DNA from: Luscinia megarhynchos
Lineage: Eukaryota; Chordata; Aves; Passeriformes; Turdidae
Assembly: GCA_034336665.1 (NCBI GenBank)
Contig: CM067570.1
Coordinates: 24,137,002-24,201,001, forward strand
Reading direction: 5' to 3'
Length of the DNA: 64,000 nucleotides
The notes below the pieces were generated by a model. It searched no databases. It was not told the DNA's origin and worked only from the letters and a program-made list of their open reading frames with translations. The position numbers and the translations under genes are program-made. The stretch's first letter is position 1. Each line of letters opens with the position of its first letter. This document shows positions 36,766 to 52,000 of this stretch, in pieces.

Positions 36766-39708
36766 TTAGGCTCTTATAGGGACCAAAAATACTGTAAAAT
36801 CAAGACAAAACGCATTATTCTTAAGGTGACATGGTCAAACTGCTGTAGGAGTGCTCACATAGTATTTCTCAATGTCTAGATACATTTGAATGAAAAAAAA
36901 AATATTTGAAACCTAAAGGAAGCTATTTAAAGGGTACCTTATGAAATATGACTATGAACTGGCAAATCAAATAAAAGGAAACTGTGATGTAAACCACTCA
37001 GAGCACAGTATTTGCAGATATATTACAATCCTAGCCTTTTCCTCTTTGAGCTGTTTTTGACACTCTAGTTAGATGGACTTGTTTTGCAGTGAATTCATAA
37101 TATGGCACTGTTCATAACTCACCCTTTCATTAACAAGGAAGCTTGCTCTTTTTATAATATTTCTGAGTATCTAAGCCATGGAAAGCATTCTCAATTTCCA
37201 ATAAACTGTTACTTCAGCTATTTTAACTTGGCATCAGAGACACTGCTTTGGTTCCAGTTACTCTGAAGACAGAATTAGCAGCCTAAAGAAAACTTTTACA
37301 AGCAAAGTACTGTTGTGTCAGCATGTCTGGCACTGAACCCTGTAGTATTTGCCAGCTCCCTTGTAGTCCCCACCCAAGCTTCCTAACGTCAGCTGCATTT
37401 CCTATGAGCCTGTCAACATTTACTTGCAAAAGGCACACAGAGGTTAGTGTCTCACTCCAGAAACAGCTAATATTAAGTCACAAGTTCTGTAAAAGGAAAT
37501 CTTAGTACAAGTTCCAGAACTGGTAGATATCCCAAAGGACATTAATTAAAGAATTAATTCAATAAATGAGGGCAGAGACAAAATGCTCAGAAAGCAGTAT
37601 GTGAACTTCATGGCATAAGAACTCAAAATATTAACCACTTCAAAAGAGGGCACACTCCAATTAAAAACTTCAATTTTTCCTTTTTATAGCTATTTTCTTT
37701 CTCACTGTTGTTGATCACAGCTAAGCACTGCACTTTGGCACATTATGATCCAAGTGGGAGTTATCACACCTTTCTAAGGATGCAACATCTTTATTTATAA
37801 CAAGAAATAAAACCAGCATAAGGAGTAAGAGGTTTTGTGTCTTGTGTTTAGTTGGGTTGGGGTTTTTTGTTAAAGGAGTAATTCAGAATTTAATCTGAAG
37901 AAAAAAATGAAGAAGGGATCATGATTCTGATGTGGTGACTTAAAGTAAGCCACTTACATTCCTAAAACATTCGCAGGGGAGCAGATTAAATAGGTTTTAT
38001 TTCTGCCTAGCTCAAACCAGATGGCATGCCAAAGTAATTTCATGACTCAAGGTATTTTTCAACACTTCACCTTCTATTCTGTTCAACATAAAGAAAACAA
38101 GCAGCATCATTCTGGGATACCTAGATGAAATACAGTATCAACACAGTGTAGTCTTTCATATGGAAGTGAGGCTTCCTGCACTAAAGCATGGTCTATGTAT
38201 CATTTCATTATCTACCATCTCAAGAAATAACTAGTTTTCTGCATTTTAAAATCTAGCCTCAGGAACTATATAGCATAGTCTAGTTGGGAAAACATACTCT
38301 TTCTAGACCTCATCTTAACACCCAAGTTCCTTCATTTGTGATCATTCCTGTATTATTATGCCAATCTCCATTTCTGCTAAAAAGTTGTATATGATAAAAC
38401 ACTGCACTAATATACCATATGAAGACATAAGCACCAAGTTCACACATAAATATAAGAATAGGATTCTAGCAGTTTTCCAATATTCATTCACCTGGCTGCT
38501 TAAAGAAACAAGGCTACTTGAACAGAAAAAAACACTAAAATACTGTCATAAAACTGACAGGCAAAGCTCACATCTCTGTTCCATGTTCCCAGACATTTCC
38601 ATAATTAAAGTCATGGTAAATAAAGATAAGTACTTTGGGCACATACATTTATTTGCATCACATTAATACTCTGCCTATGTGACAGAAAACAAACAGATCT
38701 GGCACACTTTTCAGTTAGAGATTCTTACGCTATAACTGACACCAACACTCCTCATTTGTATTTAACACCACAGCACACTGAGCAAATGACAGTGCAGATC
38801 ACTTGCTTTAGTATTTCTATGTTTCTTCTTAATAAGCATAAAGTATTCTGAAAATAATTACTCCTGAAAGAGGTATTTGGAGGGGGATTAGAAAGTTATA
38901 GGAAGCCCTTTGTGCATTATCCAATGTTCTATAACCCAGTTTATGTTAAAAGTAATCCAGATGAAAACCTGAACAAAAGGGTATTTGTTTTCTTTAAGCT
39001 TCAAATATCATAGTAATAGCTGAATACATGCCAAGGCTTCTGCAGCACAGACATTCCAATGCCTCTCAAATTCAAAAACTGAGATACAAATCTGTCAGCC
39101 AAAAAATTCAAATTCAGAACATTCCAAATTTAAAAATCTTATGTCAAGTGAAAGTCTGTTTCAATATGCTATTTTTAGCCAACTTTGAATTTCATTTTTC
39201 TTTTTTTTAAACCCTGCTTCAGGCAATAGTTTTTCAGACTTGGCATTAACCAAACAAGGTGAAAACATACTGAATGTTTGATAAAAGATAAATCTTCAGA
39301 CACTTCATTAAAAGCAAACAGACCTTTCATAACGAATATTCTGAAATACTGTGGGCAACCTCTTGAAATCCTGGACATCAACAAAAGTTTCACAAAAACC
39401 AGTCATATGTCAATAGGCTGCAGATACAATTAAGGTGTATGAATGAAGCATTCATTATTCCTGTGACAACCTTGGATTTAAGTCTATTATCTATTTCCTG
39501 CCCTTCTTCCCAGCTGATGAAGGTGTTTTTCTTTACATCAACACATTATCTGCCACAATTCAATTAATCTGTCCTGTCCAACTCAACTATATTCCAACAA
39601 TTAAGGAAGGAAGGGACTCAGCATTGCTCTGGAAAATTGCTTTTATTTAATTCCACACTTATTTTTTTAAAACAAACTTATTAGTAGCAATTTGAAAATA
39701 GCATTGGC

Positions 39709-39754
39709 AAAAAAAAAAACAAACAAAAAAACACCAAAAAACAAAAAACAAATG
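39709..39754 (+). repeat. A-rich low-complexity tract, (CAAAAA)n-like
   Basis: Begins with an 11-A run, then A-runs separated by single C, or by CACC in one place. Simple low-complexity sequence in the 5' intron. Confidence 0.88.
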
Positions 39755-42700
39755 TTTACACACTTGGGGTCCTTAAGCTGTTCTTCAAAATTAAAATAGG
39801 CCACTGTACTTTAGCAATAACTACTATTCTTCAAACAGTGGAAGTCAAGGGCAGAATATGCAACATACAAGACTTATTCAGAGCAACTGGGAGAAGAAAG
39901 ACAATTTCAGAATACACTGAAAGAGTTTAAAAGCTGTGTAGAGTTTGAGCATCTCTCTTTTCAAGTCTTTTGCTTTATATCAGTCAGTTTGCCTAGACTG
40001 CAGAACTCCAGCAAGTCTGAAAAGCAGGCATCCTTACTTTATGGTCTTATTTTCAGATTTAACTGCGAGATGCAAAACTGGACAGCCCACAATATTCCTT
40101 CCTTCGCCCACTGATCTGTGGGACATGCAAGAATGTACCTTTGAAACCACAGAAAAAAAATCTGCTGTCTGAAAATGCATGTTTTGAACTGCACACAGGC
40201 TACAGTTTTAATAAAAGATCAACTAAGGCTGCTGAAAGTAACAGTTATTCAAACATCCACAGCGTGGTTTCTAATGCTCCTCTTAAAATTAAGCACATGC
40301 CTGTACAAGAACTTGCCTCTGCCTCTAGCTGTTTGTATTTCAAGCCCAGTCAAACAACAACCTTTTTCACTTAGCTCATAAAAATATTTTTCTTTACATT
40401 ATTTATAAGTTTGTTATATAAATATTTATAGCACACAAGTGAACACATAACTTACATTTTAACAACTGCTAATGAAACAATTGTTTGAAAAAGCAACTGT
40501 AAGAAAAAAAAAAAGTCCTCACCAGATACTGGATCGTAACATCAAAACAAATTGTCTCTGCTTTTGGAATCCCCCAAAACACACCAGTGCTGTATACAGC
40601 AAATAAAGGTTTTCTGAAACTTAGTGCTGTTCCTGAAAGAACTCTTATCCCTTTCAGATTCTAACAGACTGTTCAACAACCACCCCCAGAGATTCTAACC
40701 AGGCAAGTAAAACATACCACAGCTGCTGCCTGGTCTTCCACAGATTTAATACCAAATCTTTAGAATAAAGCAGACACAGACGTGTCAACTCAGTATTCTT
40801 CACAGACAATATGAAAGAATCAAGCTCTTTCTGGCTAGCAGCATGAAGAAATAGAAAAACATAATTTTCCATATTCACATCCTTTGCAGCTCCATTTGTA
40901 TTTAAGCAGAATTTGTACACTCCCCCTCTAACTTTAGTTGACACTAGCACACGCAGTTTCCTGGAATAAACACACTGAAGATACCAGAATGTTTACTTCA
41001 TCATCTTGATTTCTAGCAGTGGGAAATCATTCTGAAATGCCACAGCAAAACCACCCACAAAATACCCACCCATCCACTCCTTCTCTGCCTGAAAGCTTTA
41101 AGAGGTAAAACAAAAAGTGCGTCAAGTAGAATATCCTGTATTCCATAAGGTTGGTTTCTGGTTTTAAGCTTTTTTTGTATTCCTATCACTTTATATTGGC
41201 TCTACCTTTCCATAATTGCAACCTGAAATTTTAAATTAGTCCCCAAAGTGTGTCTCTTCATATACTGAAATTCCTTTATAAGATCTTCTTTCCTGCATGA
41301 TATGGGAAGCACCAAAATTACAGAAATGTCACAACAAGAATCTAAATACATTTGAAATTTGCACTGTCGGGAAGGCACACAGTAAAACCTTTATTCTCTC
41401 CAATATATTTCAGTGCCTGACTCACATCTAGCCAAACAGATGCTGCCTTGAAAAGAAGGGGCTTTATCAATCATAGGATCCCATTTCCTGAACCAAAATT
41501 CCAGCCAGAGTACACAAGTGGACATTAAATAGATTCCTATAAAAAGAGCATCCTAGATTACATTATATCTCACTAAACAGTCTTTATGAAGACAACCTGA
41601 AGAAAACTATAAAAAAAATTAGATCATAAAAATAAAACTTGCCTTAGCTAAAGTATTTTTCAAGTAGAAAGGAAAATAACACTCTGTAAAGTAACACTCA
41701 TTAGTTGCAGAAGCCAACATCTTAGATTTATCAGCTGAGGCTAGAGAATTTTCAGTGTATAGCCTGTCTTCAGTAGGCAGATATATACTCAGAAACTACA
41801 TTAGTGCCAATTTTCCAGAATTTTCATCATATGCTTATTGTAACGCAAATACTGCTGCAGCACTCTTTGCATTCAGTTTCACCCTTGGAATGAAGCCCAA
41901 AAAAGAATAATAAATATGAACAAGCAACAGATCTCAGGGAATACCCAAAAATTCCTGTAGCTGTGACCCAATAATATCAAACACCACGCTAACAGCAGCA
42001 CTTTCAGGATCACCCTGCACTTGAGAAGAAGTATTAGCCAACCAACCACTCAAAAATTCACATCCTTTTACAGACTGGTCTATTGTGTCTGTAAAGGGAC
42101 TTTATCCACCAGGAATAAATATTCAAAGAAACTTAATTTTTACACGTACACTAAGTTTTCTTCCAACTATAAGAAAGCAAAATAAAGCAAACAACTGGCC
42201 ACTACCCATAAAAGTTGAACATCTCAACAGTGCTTACTGTTACCAATGGTATAAATGAATGATCAAACCAACCAGGAAAAAGGAAATGTAAAAAAATAAT
42301 GAAGGTCATAGGTCAAATTACAATGCAGGTGAGAGTACTTCCTACTAAGACTGAGCTATTCTATGCTTCAGACAGTTAAAAACTAATTTTTGTTCAAGAG
42401 ACTCTCTCAAAGGTTAAAAATAAGCATTATGCCAATGCTCACTTAAGATACCACAGCAGACACAGGCAATCTCTATGATGTGGGTAATATCTAGACTCAG
42501 AAGTATTGCCAAATCCCTTTCCACAAGGACCTAGTGACAGTCTATGAACCATAGCTCAAAAACAGATGAGTAATGCTTTAGCTATGATAAATAAACAACA
42601 TTTTTCACAGATTGCTTTTATGTCAGGGTATGTATTTCTTACACTAACCTCAGCTGGAACAGGCTGGAAGGCAACTTAGCTTTCCTGATAAGAATTAAGA

Positions 42701-45700
42701 CTACATTGTGAAGAGCTGCATTTCACTATAGCTAGAACTACCATCTCCAGAAAAAAAAGGTGAAAAAAAATCAAAACCACAATTGCTTGTTTTTCAGAGA
42801 CTCACAAAATGAATGTTTGATACCTCTAAAGAACGTAGGTATTTCATTATCAACATTTATGAGTCAATACAGTTTGCTGTTTACAACTAGCCATGACAAA
42901 ACAGCATGACCTTAAGAGACACCACATAGAAAAATATTTAGAGAACGAATAGAGAAATAATCTTTTGGCTGAAACATTTCTTTAAGAAGGAGAAAGTATA
43001 TTTAATTTAGAAGACATCTGATTTAATTTAAACCCACCTCTAACAAACTGAGAAGAACAACACTGCCTTAAACCAAAAATAAACACATCTAAACAGGCTA
43101 TCCCGGCTCAACTAATTTTATATTTTAAGCCACTAATAAGACCAGATTAAGAACTGCAATTGGCAGTCAACTTTCATCCTCCAACTTCATAGCAAACTGT
43201 AAGGAGAGACATAAAACCCCCCCCTATTCCTGTCACTCCTTTGCATCACCAACCTCTACACAGGAGGACATGTGTTTAATAAAGTGTGAGAGGTAAATGA
43301 GGGGGGAGAAAAAAGCGGAAGTACATACTGCACCATAAGGTTACCATGAGAAATGGAATTACTGTGTAAGGAGAGATTTTTCCATGCAAGAGCTGTGTCT
43401 TGTGGGGGGCTTGGAAAGACTGCATTGAGGGAACCGCTGAGAGAAGGGCTTGAGACACCCTTGTGTATCGAGAAGAAAGATGTGAGGCTCTGAACAGAGA
43501 TGGGTCTCAGCAGCCAAAACTGGAAGGAAAGGGGCAGTTTTCTATGAAGGGAAAGGGGAGGGAACCATTTGGCAGTAAATCAGCACTGCTCGCCGGGCAG
43601 GGATGGGAGGCACGTAGACTGAAGTGGTCCCTGCCACACAATGAAATTTGGCAGCAACTATGTGGCATGAAAAGGAGAAACTATAGATAAGCTCTTCATG
43701 ATATGTATATAAGTGGAAAAATATGTTTGTGAATGTCAAAACTGCAGGAAAATCACTGCTGAGAAAGAATATTTTATCAGCATATTTCCCTTAGGTCTTA
43801 CAGGTGATTAAGGAAAATTTCAGACACTCATAAGCTTCACAAGCAATAAATAGTAAGACAGAAAGCCAACATCCTGCTGCATGAACTTCAATTCACCATT
43901 TTCCTTGGTGATTGTAAGAATCCAAGTCGAATTTTGAGAATTCCACCAGGTGAGCAAAACAAAAATTCACCTGAAGGAAGTCCTACACTTACTCAACTCT
44001 TCTTTTTTCCTCCTCAGAAAGTAAAAGAGAAGCCATTCCAGAAGTAAAATCAATCCACAAAGCAATTTTTGAGTGACATCTGGTTGAGCAAGATGCTACA
44101 GCTGGATGCCACCACCACTTTTGTCTAGTAAAGCCTGCACAAACTCCTGAAGAAGAGAATGTCTGGAGCAGATTTTGAAAGACATGCTCATCACTGATAA
44201 AAGCTGAAAATGCAACTTAATTCTAATTTGTAATTTTAGCATAAAGTCACTGAAGAACTCTCTCCAAAGCTTCTGACCCCCCTCCTCCCTCAAAACAACC
44301 CCAGCAAAAGAAAACAAAATAAACAATGTCCCACCCCCAAAAATTAAATCAAACAAAAAACCCAGAGAAAACTGACAACAGTTCTCCTGGCATTTTTTCT
44401 TTTTAATACTTTCTTCTCTTGGGATTTTTCTTCTACTGTTAATTCAACATCCTTTTTCTCAAGGATGTTCTAATGATCTTAAAGCAAGAAGTCCACATAA
44501 TAGCTCAAACCAGTATTAGCAGTTGGAGATACAGAGCTATGAAATTTGTCACCGACTGCCAACAGTAATCTAAACATTGCTTACTGAGCACTGACCTTGA
44601 TCTCGAGCTCATAAGCCTTCTGAAACTATTTAAAATTTATAAAATTAATTTTGTCTACTTAAGATATTCTCTAAAGATATATGTTCATACTGAAAATCTG
44701 CATTACTTCAATTTGTAAATAAATGTTGGCACCAGAAAGTGAGGGAGGGAATCAGGGAGGAAACACTACTACTGGGTACCACTCCCTGGAAAAAAAAGCA
44801 TTTAAAGCAAGAAAGCAGCCTCAACATAAAAAAAGTTTTGCTATGTCAAAGGTTAGAGAAGTCTAAAAGCCAGTTAACACCAACTGATGCATACCAAAAG
44901 ACTTTATCTAGAATTTAATTGCTTCAAGATTAAGACCGAATGTAAATATTTAACACAGAATCAATATTTTAAAGCACACACTGCTGAAAAAGTAAGGAAA
45001 TTATCTCCCATAGCATAAAGGAAAAAAAAATACAGTGTTAGTTATGTCACTGAGGAAGCAAACATGAAATTTCTACACAATAAAAGAATCATGGAAGATG
45101 GGGCTGACAGCTGGGTTTTGTTAAAGGAGGACTTTAAACAGAAGTATTTAAACTCATGGGATTAGGCCAGCATTCCTACGAAATGCTGTTCAGATCTTAA
45201 GCTGCAGAGACCTTGTCTAAGCAGCTCAGCAACTGAGTCACATAAACAACTACTGTAAAGTCTGCTGCCACCACACTCGGAGCTTTGTGAATGAAGCTTT
45301 TCTTGCATACGAAAACTAAAGACACAGTGTTATGCTATTGGAATGGAGGGCAGGGGAGAAGAAGGAAATAATCAAGTAAACCAGCAGACTCTATACCACC
45401 ACATAAAATCCTAAGTTTCAAATTTTCTTCCCAAAAAATTATCTTTCCCCAAACATTTAAACTAATGAGACTTTTAGTTCAGTGATGGATAATTGTAAGA
45501 AGGTGGCTCAGAGCAGCTATTATACATACAGACAGATATATGCTGTGCATTATGTTTCATTTTATGTTTTGCTTACAAACATGCTTGGAAATTCTGTCAC
45601 TTAGTATCCGATTATTCGTATCTCCTACCCAAGTCTGACGCTGTGGTAAAGATAGGGCAGATTTAGATGAAAAGAAAAAAGAACCTCATAGGCTGACTAA

Positions 45701-47695
45701 AATAATCTTAACGTTAAAAAAAAAGTTCTTAAAAGTAACAGTTCTTATATCTGTTTGATACAAAGTCATCTTAAAGTAACAGTTGAACTTGTTTTATGTG
45801 TAACTTTCTTTTCTTTTTTAAATACAACAAAATGAATGAGCTTTTTTCAACATCAGGACTTCTCAGCACGGGTCACACTGACTGAAAAATGCTATGTACT
45901 ATTCTCATTCCCATGCTGAGAGACAAATTCAGAGGGACAGGATCTAGATACTTCATGGCAGTCATCAGTCTGGGGATGGATAACCTCCTCTCACTGCTGA
46001 ATTGTGAACCTCAAGGGTCCAGCAGCTTCCAAGCAGTCAAAAACGGTACTCAGCAGGGCAGCTCACGGGCTTTAGCACAGAGCACCTTCCCACAGAATGC
46101 TCAGCAGCATTCTTTTGATAGCTGCTACTCTTTGACTGCCATCCTGGCAGCCAGAGAGGCTATCCTCCATCACGCTGGATTTTGAACATGCTACTCATTG
46201 AGAAGCCACACGTGAACACAAATATCTATTTCTCAAGACAGATAAGGGAGTAACTTTCAAAATCTGCGGCCCACATTCAAGTTTCCCATGAAAAGCAAAG
46301 CTGGGAGCAGGCTCTGTGACACGCTAAAGGTAGCAGGTGATTTGTGCTTGCTCCTCCAGTAATAAATTCACCTGGAAACACACACTGGGCTGTGCGTACC
46401 CAAGAGTTACAGTCACATAGGAAAGGAGGGGCTGCAGCACATTCTTCCTCCTTCTTCCTTCCTGTCCTCCCCTTGGATAAATATACCATCTGTTCAGATG
46501 AAGCAGCTGAGCACCAACACTACAGAACTTCCAGTAGCAAATCCTTGCATTTGCCTTATTCTCAGAAACATGCCACCAGCAAAGGGGCAGCCTGCCTCCC
46601 ACCTACATTTCTCTGGAGCATCAATGCATTCATCAAATACACCCCCAACTATTAGCAGCTGAGTAAATCTACACACACTTTTTAGCAATACATTTGTGAA
46701 ATTCAGTCAATTTCTTATTGTGATCAGCATTTAAGTGCTGTAGAATATTTTTTGAAAAACAACAAACAAACCACAACACATTTGGATGGAGGTTTTCTTT
46801 GCGTGTAGAAAACACTAACATAACTGGCTCAGAAACAATAAAACTACGAAGTTATGTTTCTCTCTGCTCCAGGGTAAACTTTCTACAGTACTTTTCAAAG
46901 GAGATTTTGGAAAAATGTCCCTACAAACTTTCCTGATGTCCTCTTATTTTTTAAGCTCCCATTCCTCCAGTTCAAAACAACACTTACACATTAAAGCCTG
47001 AGCCAGGCTAACACCTCATTGCTGTTATGAAAACGAAAAAATCTCTTCCCTCTCCATCCATTAGCATGTTGCCCCAGAAAATCACTGAGCCTGTTCAACC
47101 TTCTAAACCACCAGAAAACCCACTCAACCCTCCAAACACCAAAACAGTTTTTCTGCTAAGGTCGCAAGCAGCAATAGATTGCCCTGTGACTGGACAAATA
47201 CTAGAGCAAACACATTCTCTTGGCTTCATACCAGACAGCTGGGAGAAGGGACAGGGAAAGAAACATGTGGGACTTCCCCTTTTTGAATATAGCAAGTTCG
47301 TTCACCTGTAACAGGCTCACCTGTAACCTGCAACTCCACTTCTAGCTTAGAGTGTACAGTAAAATTCAATCAATTTTTTATGTTCTTAAGCTCATAATAA
47401 ACAGAAAAGCCTACCTTTGCCTTTAGTACAGGGAAATTTTCAAATGCTACCTGCCATAGAGCACATGGAATCACATACACGTATGATACTGAAAAACCAG
47501 TATATTTTTGCTGAATTTGCATTTATGTTAAAATTGGATCAATTTTTACCAAATGAGTAAAATGACAAGTCTTAATGAATTACGTTCTCTACAGACGTGT
47601 TGTACTTTTTATTACAAGCACTTAGTTTTTCAGTACTTTTCAGATACCAAGTTAATCCCCAGAGAAGGTGACATTTAAACAGAAGTAGGAACAAG

Positions 47696-47708
47696 AAAAA
47701 AAAAAAAA
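47696..47708 (+). repeat. (A)13 tract
   Basis: Uninterrupted run of 13 A in the 5' intron, without a recognisable retroelement body beside it. Confidence 0.9.
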
Positions 47709-48337
47709 CACAAAGTATTACCATCCATAAATACATTTCTGAATTCAGAAAACTTCCAGTTTAAACTCTGTAGCACTGAGGCACAAGATACGAAAACATA
47801 GCATACCCATGCCATTAGCTTTCAAATTAGTGGCTATACAGCAAAAACAACAAAAACAGCATCTTACCTTTTGCACTTTTTCATTAAATGCTTACAAGTA
47901 CAGGTCAGACATTTCTGCAAAACTGAAAATTTATTCTGTAAGCACAGAACCTTGCATGTATCTGTGGAATTACCTCAGAATCAACACAAAAGCAACATGT
48001 CTTCTTGAAAATATGTCTGTATAGATATATGTAACTTAAAAATATATATTATTAATGTAATAAAAGTCTTGTCAATGTAAGCTAATCACTAGAGTAGTCT
48101 CCAGGTATTTATAACATTTGAATGTTTGTGCATAAGCAAAGGCACACAGAAAAAAACACCACAGAACTCATGACATAAGGTACAACTGAATAGCTGTTGT
48201 AACATAAATTCCACTAAAGAGTACATCTGGAAGGGGCTTACAGTTTAACAGGCCTGTATTTGTAGTGCTGTTTTCCCAAGTTATCAGGAACAAACAAGAC
48301 ATCCTTCCCTTGAATGCAAATGTACCTTTCGCCATAT

Positions 48338-48614
48338 GAAAAGGTATGAAGTGGCATGAAGCTGCACCAGGGGAAGTCCAGATTGAACATCAAGAAAAAG
48401 GTTCTTCACAGAGAGGGTGTTTGGGCACTGGAAGAGGCTCCCCAGGGACACAGTCACAGCACCAAGCCTGACAGAGTTTAAGGAGCATCTGGATGATGCT
48501 CTTAAGCCATGTCATATGGTTTTGGTTTAGGTAGTCCTATGAGGAACAGAGAGTTGGACTCTATGATCCTTACTGGGTCCCTTCCAACTTGAGATAAACT
48601 GTAATTCTATGAAT
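48338..48614 (+). mobile_element. CR1 LINE 3'-end fragment (longest in window)
   Basis: This has the classical CR1 3' UTR order: GCTGCACCAGGGGAAGTCCA, AGGTTCTTCACAGAGAGGGT, GGGCACTGGAAGAGGCTCCC, CAGGGACACAGTCACAGCAC, GTTGGACTCTATGATCCTTA, CTGGGTCCCTTCCAACTTGA and a terminal AATTCTATGAA. About 275 bp are retained, with no open reading frame of the pol gene, so it is a dead 5'-truncated insertion. It lies antisense to RAPH1 in the 5' intron. Confidence 0.92.
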
Positions 48615-49029
48615 ATCTCCTCTGGATGCAGCTACAACTGTGCAGTTTACTACTAAGTGCATGAAGCTTAAGCCACTTCAATTTCTTGTAGTCTGAACCA
48701 TACACATTAACTAGCTGATAGAGGCTGCTTCTCCTGGCAGCATAAGAAATATTCTGCAGCTTTCATACAAAAATGATTATATCATAATCCTTGAGTTCAC
48801 ATTTGTTTTAATGTTTGTATGTGGCTTCATTCAGCTGAGTATACACAATTAGCTGGCACCACCAGCACTCAGCTAAGTGCTTTTGAGTGCAGTAAGCAAT
48901 GAGAGATGGAGTGACCAGCTTCAGGCAGAAGCAACAGAGCATCCTTCCTCCTCCACTTCTTCACAGCCTTTCCAGATGACACCATGCAATTCTGAAACCC
49001 TTACATGCCAGTAAAACTCCATCTGGTTT

Positions 49030-49061
49030 GGGGGGGAGTAGGGAAGGGGGGTGGGGGGGGG
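49030..49061 (+). repeat. G-run tract with G-quadruplex potential
   Basis: Four runs of G of lengths 7, 3, 6 and 9 are separated by loops of 4, 2 and 1 bases, satisfying the common G3+N1-7 quadruplex pattern. The G-rich strand is the template strand for RAPH1 transcription. Structure formation is inference. Confidence 0.75.
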
Positions 49062-52000
49062 AAAGGAGGAGAGCATGAAATATTAATGCTATACTGTAAT
49101 ATTTTCAAAAAGAGCTAAATTCAAATTCTTTCATAAGGATACTGGGATCACTCATAATTCCAGGCATAAGGAATAGTAAGGGCTCACAAAATTCTGTGTA
49201 ATGACCAGAAAGTAAAAGTGCCAAACTAAGCCTGGAGTAACTCAGGCAAAGTAAAAATTTTTTATCTTTTCACCACATTGCCAAAGGCAAGACTGCAAAA
49301 TTCCTTTGGAATGACACTTTTAAAATTTCTTCTGCTACACATTCACTTGGTGTAAAAAGTACTCACAAGAACTCTGCTACTCTGCTGTACATCCCTAATA
49401 CCTTAATTCTAAGTTTTTTAATAGAACTCTAATTGTAGCTACACCCAATTTCTGTTTTTCAGTGTTTGCAATTTTTCTCTTACAGACAGATGAAGAAGAA
49501 TCCTTATATTCTGCTTTCTGGAAAAAGGGAGAACGACTACTTTCCACTGTTCTTCTCCAGCAGAGACATATCTCTCTAGGACACTTAAAGTTTTCCTAAT
49601 GCAAATGGTATCTTAGAAATATTTGGTTTCAAGAGGTATACAGAGCTCAGTTATCAAACAAAGCTACCAGCTAACTGTACTTTTGGCTATGGCTAGAGTT
49701 CCTTACCATACCCTGCATAAACATATTGTTGCTGTTGAAATAATCTGGCTCTAAAGACCATCACAAAACATATATACTGTACTTATTGTTATTCTGGTAT
49801 AAAATTCAGAGTCCTTCACAAATTTCAGAAAACTTAGAGTAAGCAACAGTTCGTCAAGAAAGAAATGTTCCTACTTTTTTTACCATCACATCTTAATATC
49901 AGATGCCACAAAGGCTGAGTCTTTCCTGAGCTCAATGGGAAAATAGAAAGTTCATAGGAACTCTATTAAATAGATTCCTTCTTAACTAGCCAAACATTTT
50001 ATTCATCTTTCCCTGATAGAAATGCAATGAAATTACCAAGATATTGCTTAAACAACAAAAAACAACAAAACATAATACCTTTTACAGATACTGGTACTGC
50101 TCAAAAAACTCAAAACTTTTGTAGATATGTTGTATTATTACTAACACACACTCTTTCAGTTTTTTCCATAGAACATAAAAATTCATGTCTTCATATGAAA
50201 ACAATTAGATACAAGTTCAAGTATTAAAATTTAGTTAGAAAACCAGGGCTAAATATGAGCTTAATACCATATTGCATACTGAGTTTGCATCAGGCACCAA
50301 GAGCCATGCCCCTTCCTAAGGCAAATACAACCTCAGTTTACATCATTGGTGCAACCAGGCCCAGTTCCTTTCCAAAATACTTAAGTCTGTGTCCACAAGG
50401 CTGATGGCCAGTGCTGTCATTTCCTTCAGTGTAATTTGGAAAGCAGCAGGAAACACGGCTCACAACAAATGCAGGGATACCGGACATACTCAAACAAAAC
50501 AGAACCTACTGTCCACTCCAAGCCGGTTTTTGAAGTCTGAACCAATCTACAACTTAACTATAGTGAACACCTCTCAGGATTAAGGTTATTCTGGTCATCA
50601 ATTCTCACAGCTGAAGAGTTTTCTGCTATATAAAACCAGGACAAACCAGCTCTTATTCTAGACATACATTCTTCTGTCAGGACTATGGGAGGAGGTTATA
50701 TCTAGCTCACTGAAAATTAGGTCACCCATTTCATAAGCAAATATAAACTGCATGTTGAAGTCTGTAAGCATTTCATACTCTCCCTCAATAGAAATCTGGA
50801 AGAGATTTATCACAAATTCTGCATAGAGCTACAATAATTATAAATGCAGGAGGAAGGAAGTTCATATTTACAATCTTAGTCAAACAAAAAAAACATTATA
50901 TCATCTTAGCAGCTGTGTAAAAATTTGGCAAGCCTCTGAGTAAAGTTTTTTTCCGAACATCCCAAAAGAACAATTATTTTTGTTTCCTGGAACATATCTT
51001 CTTTGGTATAAAGACCTCCCTAAGGACTGAGCCAGATGAATAAACTACAGAATACAACACTGAAAGTGGAATGTGTACCACAATGACTATTTTTACTGCT
51101 AAAGCAGCTGAGTTGACCACACTGTATAAGGAATGCAATTTGTGACACTAGAAATGCTAATTATTTGGACCATGTTCACGTCTTCATAAGAACAAGGGTT
51201 GGCAAGAAAGAACTGATCTGGCATTAATTTGCTGCAGCCAAAATGAGGCACAAAGCAGCAAGAGTAGCTATTTAAAACATAGGTGACAGTGATCAGTTTA
51301 AAAGCCACGTAACAATGAATCTCTTAATTCACTATCACCTCAATACTTTAAAACAAAAAATAATTTCCTAGTTGTTTTTTTCTATTGCTCTATGAAAAAG
51401 TTTATGCAGATGCAGGAGTTTGTCACACATTGCACTAGCCTACAGTCTCATTTCCTTGGATTGCTAATAGTACAGTGTGAAGTGCAGGGTAGATTATTAG
51501 AGTTTCATTTTTTGTAGAAAAGATTTTTACACATGAATCTTAGGTCTCCATCTCATGCTGAATCAAATCAAAGCAGCAGCACTATGAAAGGATTTACAAT
51601 GAAGCTTAAAAAAAAAGAATTATTTAATGGCTTTCATAATTTTTCTACCTTTCTTAGACCTTTAAATGCCCATTCAGGTTTAAGTCACCTTCTTCCTATT
51701 AATTTTCCAAAGGATTTATAAAGTTTTTCTGACAGCAGCTACAGCCTAGCATACTCTGAAGGGCCAGTTTGTAACAAAATCAGAACACGTTTAAAAGCCA
51801 AAAAAGAAAATAAAGAATAATTTTTCCAGAGTTATAAATCCCATTCCACAGGGAGCTTTCTGCACATTCTCTCTTCAACCCAACACATCTATGCAGTAAA
51901 ACTAGCTTATAGCTACTAAAACACAGAGCTGAATTCCTTGTGCATATTTATTTACGAGTAACTTATGCCAGGGTCCGGGTCCAGACTGTAAAGAAATGTT

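Noticed and set aside
36374..36769. 131-codon open frame on the plus strand
   Set aside because: Antisense to RAPH1, with no family similarity. It overlaps a partly open minus-strand frame, so it is not called a gene.
43200..43640. G-rich stretch considered as a CpG-island promoter for RAPH1
   Set aside because: It is purine-rich with very few CpGs, so it does not resemble an avian CpG-island promoter, and no first-exon donor stood out.
45880..46690. Cluster of overlapping 64-103-codon frames on both strands
   Set aside because: The region is somewhat GC-richer, which thins out stop codons. None of the translations looks like a known protein and no splice support was seen.
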